A stretch of 45,976 nucleotides of DNA, taken from contig JAUNHB010000002.1 of assembly GCA_030524125.1 (NCBI GenBank), forward strand, positions 1-45,976, given 5' to 3'. Shown piece after piece: positions 41,001 to 45,976 of this stretch. The notes beneath the pieces were generated by a model. The model searched no databases, was not told the origin of the DNA, and saw nothing but the letters and a program-made list of their open reading frames with translations. Both the position numbers and the translations under genes were made by a program. The stretch comes from Eubacteriales bacterium (GTDB lineage: Bacteria; Bacillota; Clostridia; Lachnospirales; Lachnospiraceae). The first letter of the stretch is position 1. Each line of letters begins with the position of its first letter.

Positions 41001-41595
41001 AGGCGGCGGCGCAGTTCTCCAGCCACCGGCAGGGCTGCGGATTGGCCACGGCGTACTCATAGAGTTCCATGATCATCTCAGCGATCCCGCTACCCCGGCT
41101 GCCGCTCCCATAGCTCTCCGCAAACCTCAGAAACGCCGGATCCTCTCTCCTGTGGAACTCCTCGATCACCTCCTGCGCCGTGTCCTGCTTCATCATCTTC
41201 ATCTCTCCGTCATCCGCGATGCGGAAATTAGGATTGAGACCGATCGTATGAAAATAATTGCGGATCACATACAGACAGAAGCCGTGGATCGTCGTGATCT
41301 GCGCCCGGTGCACCAGCGACTCCTGCCGCTGCAGCCACTCGTTGTCCGGCTCCTCCCGAAGCCTCTGGTGGAGCGCCCTGCTGATGCGCTCCCGCATCTC
41401 TCCCGCCGCCGCCTTCGTGAAGGTGGTGATCAAAAGCCGGTCCACGTCCACCGGATGCTCCGGATCCGTGATCAGCGACAGAATCCGCTCCACCAGTACC
41501 GCCGTCTTGCCGGAGCCCGCCGCCGCCGAGACGAGCAGATTTTGATTTCTGATGTCGATGACCTTTCTCTGATCCTCGGTCCACGTGACGCTCAT
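38014..41595 (-). CDS. addA: ATP-dependent helicase/nuclease subunit A (AddA)
   Basis: 1193 residues from the ATG at 41595. UvrD-like helicase with Walker A AAAGSGKT near residue 25, VDEYQDSN (Walker B), QSIYRFRQAEP and the helicase motif GLEFPVVF. The C-terminal RecB-like nuclease has RGTVYHTVMEW, GIIDAFF and VLDYKTD with the D-x-K metal site. With AddB it processes double-strand ends for RecA loading. The ATG overlaps the addB stop codon by four bases (ATGA) and has GGAGG inside addB's last codons; a longer open frame to 41712 is rejected for that reason. Confidence 0.96.
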   Translation of the reverse strand: MSVTWTEDQRKVIDIRNQNLLVSAAAGSGKTAVLVERILSLITDPEHPVDVDRLLITTFTKAAAGEMRERISRALHQRLREEPDNEWLQRQESLVHRAQITTIHGFCLYVIRNYFHTIGLNPNFRIADDGEMKMMKQDTAQEVIEEFHRREDPAFLRFAESYGSGSRGSGIAEMIMELYEYAVANPQPCRWLENCAAAYEMPEDGGWSDFAGHEEILSELRTAARDLVGRIRQAQELLQMPGGPAAYGEALASDGRTLLALAECGSVEEFREILGTISYARLPSRRAKVMAGADEALCQRIMEMRSEMKDALKALWKQYFSVSDEEQFSQLRRTAEHVRTYVELARAFMERLEGKKRRKNLLDFSDQEHLALRILTEEKDGELTPSRTADVFAGYFEEIMVDEYQDSNLVQEAILESISRSRMGRDNRFMVGDVKQSIYRFRQAEPGLFLKKHASYGEGDGGVRVDLHRNFRSREQVLSPVNEIFQNIMRPEVGGIDYDDEAALKAGASYPESEGCGAELLLLGREDWEAWRNECGWTKQEAEAHLIAGRIRALLKEGQVTEGGALRPVRPGDIVILLRTMSGWSETFVRVLQDEGIPARAQSREGYFQTMEVETLLSYLRVLDNPLQDIPLAASLHGLLGGFTSEELAMIKAASPEEGFARACRSYEEQGEDEALRGRLREFFRQADVYRRRAAVMSVHELLWGILTESGYLDQVGALPGGEQRLANVEMLLSKAQDYEKISYHGLFHFVRYIERMQKFQMDYGEADVAGADGEAVQVMSIHHSKGLEFPVVFAAGMGKSFNRQEGRERMVFHSRWGTGLDYVDLENRMRRPTLVKQLIRRQNLRDGLGEELRILYVAMTRAREKLILTGMVQEKEMERASGGERLSVSQISGADCCLAWILPAMKAGEKETLWMKLQPMESLVRSAVRGQTAAELARDELERTLLYGTRDEELHAQIDRRLAWTYPWRDRAASRQKYSVTELKKLRMQEESESSEELYPESDVIPLIPQFVEKTETKTGAARGTVYHTVMEWLSPDLLASLAGADVSMVEEELRRLLDAGKLSEEDLRSVDPADFLAFAGSGLAERMAKAHARGELFREQPFVIGLPGDQVDGSDPEETVLIQGIIDAFFCEDGQLVVLDYKTDRVRRASELREKYHAQLDYYQQALTMLTGKPVKERLIYSFALGEVVEV

Positions 41596-44500
41596 GGCTG
41601 TTCCTCCTCCTTCAGTCTCTTCCATATCTCCTCCCGCTCCAGCGGGGAGAGCCTGCGCTTCTCGCAGCCGTCCATCCGCCGGTCGAAGCCGCAGACGCTG
41701 TGATAGGCGCACCGGCTGCAGGCGTCCTCCTCCCGGAGCTCGTAGGGCGACAGGCTGATCTCCCCCTTCAGGATGCGGCCTCCGTACTCGGACAGCTTCC
41801 GGCTCACATGACGGGACAGCGCCATAAGCTGCTCCTCCTCCGCCACCGAGGAGAGCGCCGTGTAGCCTCCCTCCTTCTTAAACCGCACTGGCAGCACGTC
41901 GGAGCCCGTCTGCGCCTCCCGATCCATCAGCTCCACGATCCGCGGATCGGCGTTCACCAGACCATTCAGCGCCAACTCCTTGAGGATCCTCCTCTGCGGA
42001 TCTCCTTCCTCCTCGTAGGGCAGCATCGGATCCTCGATGTGATAATAAAACATCCCCGCCGGATGAACCTGCTCCGACTCTCCGCGCGCCATCTCCATGG
42101 CCGCATTTAAGTAGACCGCCAGCTGAAGCTGCAGGCCGTAATAGACGCTTGTCAGATCAAAACGCGTGGCGCCGCTCTTGTAATCCACCACCCGCACATA
42201 AATATTTCCGTCCTCGCGGCACACATCGATCCGGTCGATGCGCCCCTGAAGCCGCATCCTCTCGTCTCCAGACAGGAGCACCGACACGCTGGAAAGCTGC
42301 TCCAGATTCCGAAACGACACCTCCGTCTGCTCCGGCGCAAAATTTCCCTTCCGGATCTGCTCCAGAATGGCCCACGCGGTCCGCTGACCGATCCGCTTCA
42401 TGCGCGCGGCCGTGTAGGCGTCCGCCGCCTGATCCAGAAGCCCCTGCTCCGCATAGGTCTCGAGCGCTTTTGTCAGCGCCTGCTCCATCCACAGGATCCG
42501 TTTCTCCTCCGGCACATGGAACCACCCGTAACCGCCCTGCTCCACGGCGTCCGAAAAATATTTCAGCGCGTCGTGGAACACGTTTCCCATGTCCACCGAC
42601 TGCAGGCCGCAGATCTCGCGCTCCCGCAGGCACAGGCCGTACTGGAGGAAATGGGAGTATGCGCAGGCCGCGAACCGCTCCAGCCGCGTGACGCTCCCCT
42701 CGAGGAGCGTTCCGTACAGCGCCCGCGCCACCGCCCGCGCCACAGGCTCCTCCCGGCGAACATAGAAGACCGCCTCCATCAGCCGCTCCAGCTTTCCCGC
42801 CCACTCCGACTGCTCCGCGTACCAGCGCACCAGCGCCCGCTGCTCCTTCGTCTCCCTGCGCTCTCTGGCCGCCCGGAGCGCCTCCGTAAGCTCGGCCAGG
42901 TTTCCCACCGGGGAGGCCAGACGATCCAGAAAGCCCGGATCCGCCTCCGTCCTGACCGGCGCTTTCGGAAACAGCTCCTGCACGCTGGCGATCAGATAAG
43001 AAGGCCTGAGCGTTCCGCCGTCCCCGTCCGAAAGGCTCCACGACATACTCAGCCGCACGGAGGGCTTCGTCAGGTTCGTGTACATATAGTATTTCTGCAC
43101 GCAGGTCTCCTGACGGGCGGTGGGGGACAGCTCCACCTGCTGCTCGGCCAGAAGCTCCCGGTCCATCTCGGACAGCAGTCCTCCCCGGTTCTTCGGCCGC
43201 GGCACGCTCCCCTCGTTGACTCCGGCAAAAAACAGGATCTTCACGTCCTTCAGGCGGCTTCTCTCCATATCTCCCACAAGCACCTGGTCCGTTCCCGCCG
43301 GGATCAGACCCACCTTCATCTCGGAAAATCCCGCGTCCAGCAGCTCCGCATACTCCTCAAGCCCCATGGGGCAGTCTCCCAGCAGCATGACCAGCTTGTC
43401 GAAAAGCTCCATGACCATGCCGTAGATCTGGGCGTACTCTCTGGAGAGGCTGAGATTTCCCTCCGCCTCAAAGGCCGTCTCGTATTCCTTCAGCCGCTCC
43501 TGGATCCCCAGCCCGACCAGATAGTCGTACAGCGCCCGGGTCATGGACTGCGCCGTGGCGGATTTTTCCCGCAGGCTTTTCCGGAGCGTCTCCAGACCCT
43601 CCGCCGCTTTTTCCCGCAGCCGGTTGAGCTCCGCAAGCTCCTCCTCGTCCATACCGCGGAGCGGATATTTCCACTCCTTCCTCCAGCCGGACAGTCCGCG
43701 GATTCCGCGGGCCAGCACATAATTTTCCAGCCGGTCCGTCTCCTCCATGTCCGCCCGCGTCATGCCGCTCCTGAGAAGCCGGAACATGGACTCATAGGAA
43801 AGATCCTCCGACACGGCCTCCAGAAGGGACCGGAGAAACTCCACGAACGGATTTTTCAGCACGTCCCGCTTCCGGTCGATAAAGCCCGGTATGCCAAGGC
43901 GGGTGAAGGTCTCCTCCATCAGCGTCCCGTACACGTCCAGATCCCCGGTCACTACCGCGATGTCCCGGTAGCGGAAGCCTTCGTCCCGCACCAGCTTTAA
44001 GATCTCCCGGCCGATATGCTCCGCCTCGGCTCTCGGCGTGGCTGCCGCGCAAAGCGTGACCGCGTCGGTCTCCTTGTCCCAGAAGGTCCGTCCATGCCGG
44101 AAAATATGCCGCTCCAGAAACGCAAGCTCCGGCGTCTGCGCGAACCGGAACACCTTCCCCTCCCCCAGAGTCACCGGCCTTTTGATCTGCACTCCGGCCT
44201 TCTCCGCCGCTTTTTTCAGATCCCGGGCCGTCTTTTTGGTCACATAGAACAGCCGGTGCTCCGCGTCCTCGGAAAACGGGTCCTCCCTGCTGTCCATGGT
44301 GAGCGTCACATACACGTCTTTGGCCAGCGTCAGCAGGCGGCTGATGAGGCCCAGCTGGATCGGAGTGAACCCGTTGTAGCCGTCCAGCACGATGACGCTG
44401 TCCCTGACGGACCGGGACTGGTCCACCGTCTTCTCCAGCGCCTCCAAAAGCTGCTCCGCCGTCAGATACGTGTCCGCCAGATAGCGCTCAAACGCCTCGC

Positions 44501-44987
44501 AGATCACCTTCATGTCCTTCAGTTTAAAGTAAAGCTGCGGATTGTCCCTGTTTTTCTCCATGATCCCGGCCAACTCCTCCGGGCCGAGCCGGTACTGGAC
44601 AAACTCGGAGAGCAGCGATTTCACCTCGGAAATATATCCAAGCTTCCGGAGATTCCCTCCCAGAAGCGTAAGCTCCTCCTTTTTCTCCTCGGCCAGCCGC
44701 CGGAGGATCAGGCTCTTCCCCGTATCCTCCATGATCCTCCGGTGCTCGCCGCCCACCTCCTCGAACACCCGATGGGCCAGACGCTCGAAGCTCAGCACGT
44801 CGATATTCATGATCCCCCGGCGGGGATGCATCATGACCAGATCCTTCTGGGTCTGCATGGTAAACTGCTCCGGCACGATGATCAAATACTGCCGGTCCGG
44901 CTGTTCCAGTGATTCCCCGATGATCTTTTCAAAAATATAGTGGGATTTTCCCGCTCCCGCATTTCCGACAATCATTTGCAGCGCCAT
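41592..44987 (-). CDS. addB: ATP-dependent nuclease subunit B (AddB)
   Basis: 1131 residues, normal length. N-terminal Walker A GNAGAGKS (8-15). The C-terminal nuclease has GRIDRID and VVDYKSG. The iron-sulfur cluster cysteines that cap the nuclease are present: one in RFAACAYSHF and three in CSRCAYHSVCGF. AddB has lost helicase motifs but scans for Chi and binds ssDNA; with AddA it forms the RecBCD counterpart of Gram-positives. GGAGGGG before the ATG at 44987 supports the start. A strong promoter lies at 45153-45181. Confidence 0.96.
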   Translation of the reverse strand: MALQMIVGNAGAGKSHYIFEKIIGESLEQPDRQYLIIVPEQFTMQTQKDLVMMHPRRGIMNIDVLSFERLAHRVFEEVGGEHRRIMEDTGKSLILRRLAEEKKEELTLLGGNLRKLGYISEVKSLLSEFVQYRLGPEELAGIMEKNRDNPQLYFKLKDMKVICEAFERYLADTYLTAEQLLEALEKTVDQSRSVRDSVIVLDGYNGFTPIQLGLISRLLTLAKDVYVTLTMDSREDPFSEDAEHRLFYVTKKTARDLKKAAEKAGVQIKRPVTLGEGKVFRFAQTPELAFLERHIFRHGRTFWDKETDAVTLCAAATPRAEAEHIGREILKLVRDEGFRYRDIAVVTGDLDVYGTLMEETFTRLGIPGFIDRKRDVLKNPFVEFLRSLLEAVSEDLSYESMFRLLRSGMTRADMEETDRLENYVLARGIRGLSGWRKEWKYPLRGMDEEELAELNRLREKAAEGLETLRKSLREKSATAQSMTRALYDYLVGLGIQERLKEYETAFEAEGNLSLSREYAQIYGMVMELFDKLVMLLGDCPMGLEEYAELLDAGFSEMKVGLIPAGTDQVLVGDMERSRLKDVKILFFAGVNEGSVPRPKNRGGLLSEMDRELLAEQQVELSPTARQETCVQKYYMYTNLTKPSVRLSMSWSLSDGDGGTLRPSYLIASVQELFPKAPVRTEADPGFLDRLASPVGNLAELTEALRAARERRETKEQRALVRWYAEQSEWAGKLERLMEAVFYVRREEPVARAVARALYGTLLEGSVTRLERFAACAYSHFLQYGLCLREREICGLQSVDMGNVFHDALKYFSDAVEQGGYGWFHVPEEKRILWMEQALTKALETYAEQGLLDQAADAYTAARMKRIGQRTAWAILEQIRKGNFAPEQTEVSFRNLEQLSSVSVLLSGDERMRLQGRIDRIDVCREDGNIYVRVVDYKSGATRFDLTSVYYGLQLQLAVYLNAAMEMARGESEQVHPAGMFYYHIEDPMLPYEEEGDPQRRILKELALNGLVNADPRIVELMDREAQTGSDVLPVRFKKEGGYTALSSVAEEEQLMALSRHVSRKLSEYGGRILKGEISLSPYELREEDACSRCAYHSVCGFDRRMDGCEKRRLSPLEREEIWKRLKEEEQP

Positions 44988-45074
44988 AGTTCCCCTCCGT
45001 TTTCCGTGCTCTGATCAGGGCTTTCGCGGCATGATTCCGATCCGCCGCAGTGCGATCCCGCGGAGCGTCTGTTG

Positions 45075-45110
45075 GTGCAACAAAAAATTTGGAGGAATTT
45101 CCTGTTGCGC
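45075..45110 (-). promoter_or_regulatory. Stem-loop in the 5' leader of addBA
   Basis: On the minus strand 45110-45096 pairs with 45090-45075 around a CCTCC loop: GCAACA with TGTTGC, two G-U pairs, then AAATT with AATTT, with one C-A mismatch near the base. It lies about 35 bases after the predicted start and 90 before the addB ATG. It is followed by no U-tract. Confidence 0.45.
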
Positions 45111-45152
45111 AAAAAAGACCGGAGTCACGCCGCAGAGCATGATCCGATCTTT

Positions 45153-45181
45153 ATTATACCTGTCTTTTGTCCCGTTATCAA
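45153..45181 (-). promoter_or_regulatory. SigA-type promoter of addBA
   Basis: TTGATA (45176-45181), 17 bases, perfect TATAAT (45153-45158) on the minus strand. The predicted start is near 45146, giving a leader of about 160 bases, long for such a gene. Confidence 0.75.
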
Positions 45182-45200
45182 CCTGCGTGTGGCGCGGCCG

Positions 45201-45779
45201 TCAGCCCGCGTACGCCATGACCGGCACGCCTGCAAGCTGCGGGATCGCCAGCAGCACCTGCGAGGTCACCGCCGTGATGTAGCGGCAGTCGCGCTCCACG
45301 CTGCTCGGCTTTCTCATATATTCCTCATGCGCCTCCCGGATATAATCCAGAATGTCGTCCGCAGAATCCATTCTCCTGCCGTACTCCACCCGGAAAGCCG
45401 CCTCTCCGCTGCTGATGTAAGCCCGAAGCCCGTGCTTCAGCCGGTTCTCGTACGTGCAGTGATCTTTGATGTTCCCGTCAAAATTCGTGTTGTGCGGAAA
45501 AGTAAAGTAATCCGCGATATAGTGGAAGACCTGTCCCAGATCCATAATATAGCGAGCGCTGTCCGTCGACCAGTAGCCTTCCTGCTCCACCAGCCTGCGC
45601 AGCATTTCGGCCATCATATCGAACGTGCCGTCATACTCGTGGCGCACCGTCACGAAAGACGGCTTGCAGTCCGGAAGAATATTTCCCATATAGAACGACC
45701 GCCATCTGCGGCTCAATGTCTCGTTTCCCATCCCCTGCACCAAAAACGACGCCAACGCAAGATGTGATTTTTTTCTCAT
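45201..45779 (-). CDS. Zinc-dependent phospholipase C family protein
   Basis: 192 residues from the ATG at 45779, with GGGAGG nine bases upstream; a longer frame to 45803 has no such support. The family pattern of zinc-ligand histidines and aspartates is visible: SHLALASFL at the start, VRHEYDGTFDMM, and DLGQVFHYIADYFTFPHN in the middle. There is no signal peptide, so in contrast to secreted phospholipases it is probably cytoplasmic, as most small clostridial members are. The substrate is unknown. It precedes addBA on the same strand, but addBA has its own promoter. Confidence 0.82.
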   Translation of the reverse strand: MRKKSHLALASFLVQGMGNETLSRRWRSFYMGNILPDCKPSFVTVRHEYDGTFDMMAEMLRRLVEQEGYWSTDSARYIMDLGQVFHYIADYFTFPHNTNFDGNIKDHCTYENRLKHGLRAYISSGEAAFRVEYGRRMDSADDILDYIREAHEEYMRKPSSVERDCRYITAVTSQVLLAIPQLAGVPVMAYAG

Positions 45780-45837
45780 GAATCCGAATCCTCCCGTGCC
45801 CATGCACTCTCAACCGTTCACTCGCCAAACCGATGCC

Positions 45838-45846
45838 AGTATAACA
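45838..45846 (-). promoter_or_regulatory. Extended -10 promoter of the phospholipase C-like gene
   Basis: TGTTATACT on the minus strand (45846-45838) gives TGn plus TATACT. No good -35 is found at 16-18 bases. The start would be near 45831. Confidence 0.45.
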
Positions 45847-45901
45847 CACTTTTCTGTATTTTGCACCAACTTTTTGAAAATTCACAAAATTTACCGCAAC
45901 A

Positions 45902-45976
45902 GTTCAGCCAGCCGGGAGTGACGGAGCAAAATCGTGCTTGCACGAATTTTGATCTGTTACTTCCGGCTGAGGGAGC
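45902..45976. repeat. Long hairpin of the TTCAGCCA repeat family, cut by the window end
   Basis: 45910-45932 pairs with the complementary run ending at 45968. The 23-bp stem has three G-U pairs and one mismatch, topped by CGTGC/GCACG (45933-45944). The apex TGCTTGCA is the same as in 5381-5388. The first 15 bases (45902-45916) equal the minus strand at 19471-19457. The element probably continues past 45976. Confidence 0.6.

Noticed and set aside
1..45976. CRISPR arrays, tRNA or rRNA genes, prophage genes
   Set aside because: No regularly spaced repeats, no cloverleaf or rRNA sequence and no phage structural or integrase genes were seen on either strand.

Overview
This is a chromosomal window from a Gram-positive, spore-forming anaerobe, most likely a GC-rich member of the Clostridia close to Lachnospiraceae. 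The assignment rests on gene content: clostridial class A penicillin-binding proteins, ftsEX beside a CdaR/PucR-type regulator, a spore SASP with a SigG-like promoter, a Csp-like S8 protease, addBA recombination genes and DUF3048/YkuD envelope proteins. Most of the window is GC-rich (one 60-base line in the rRNA methyltransferase gene counts 38 G+C). One block at 29764-38013 is clearly more AT-rich (one 60-base line in dctM counts 28 G+C). I saw no rRNA, tRNA, CRISPR array or transposase.

Layout: 1-530 is a truncated PPP-type phosphatase, divergent from a class A PBP (594-2501). That PBP converges on a second, larger class A PBP (2598-5264) across a strong bidirectional terminator. From 5567 to 10825 (minus strand) lies a cell-wall remodelling cluster: CdaR-like regulator, ftsE, ftsX, an M23 coiled-coil peptidase and an S41 protease. 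Positions 11076-16472 hold an FMN-binding-like membrane protein, an operon of clpX, a divergent lspA and a previously unlisted 44-residue protein, then htrA and a DUF3048 lipoprotein. Positions 16553-20645 hold citrate synthase, an L,D-transpeptidase and a cation efflux protein.

Positions 20805-25154 form one transcription unit: D-amino-acid transaminase, pxpB, pxpC, a DUF1445 protein (the D-glutamate cyclase family) and pxpA. It has a clear promoter, a leader with mutually exclusive hairpins resembling an attenuator, and an intrinsic terminator. The enzymes together suggest D-glutamate / 5-oxoproline turnover. Positions 25375-28333 carry sporulation-flavoured genes (Csp-like protease, HTH protein, SASP), and an RlmI-like methyltransferase follows.

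The AT-rich block 29764-38013 begins directly after the methyltransferase stop codon. It holds a seven-gene minus-strand operon with a divergent LysR regulator: a cog3964-type amidohydrolase/esterase, a three-part TRAP transporter, a D-2-hydroxyacid dehydrogenase, an RraA/HMG-aldolase-like protein and an Ldh2-type dehydrogenase. I read it as a horizontally acquired uptake and catabolic module for an acylated 2-hydroxycarboxylate. It is the best candidate here for an undescribed system. The window closes with addBA and a zinc-dependent phospholipase C family protein.

Between genes there is also a dispersed family of structured repeats (5344-5563, 19441-19471, 21588-21653, 45902-45976). Their stems are preserved by compensating or G-U changes, and no coding feature explains them.
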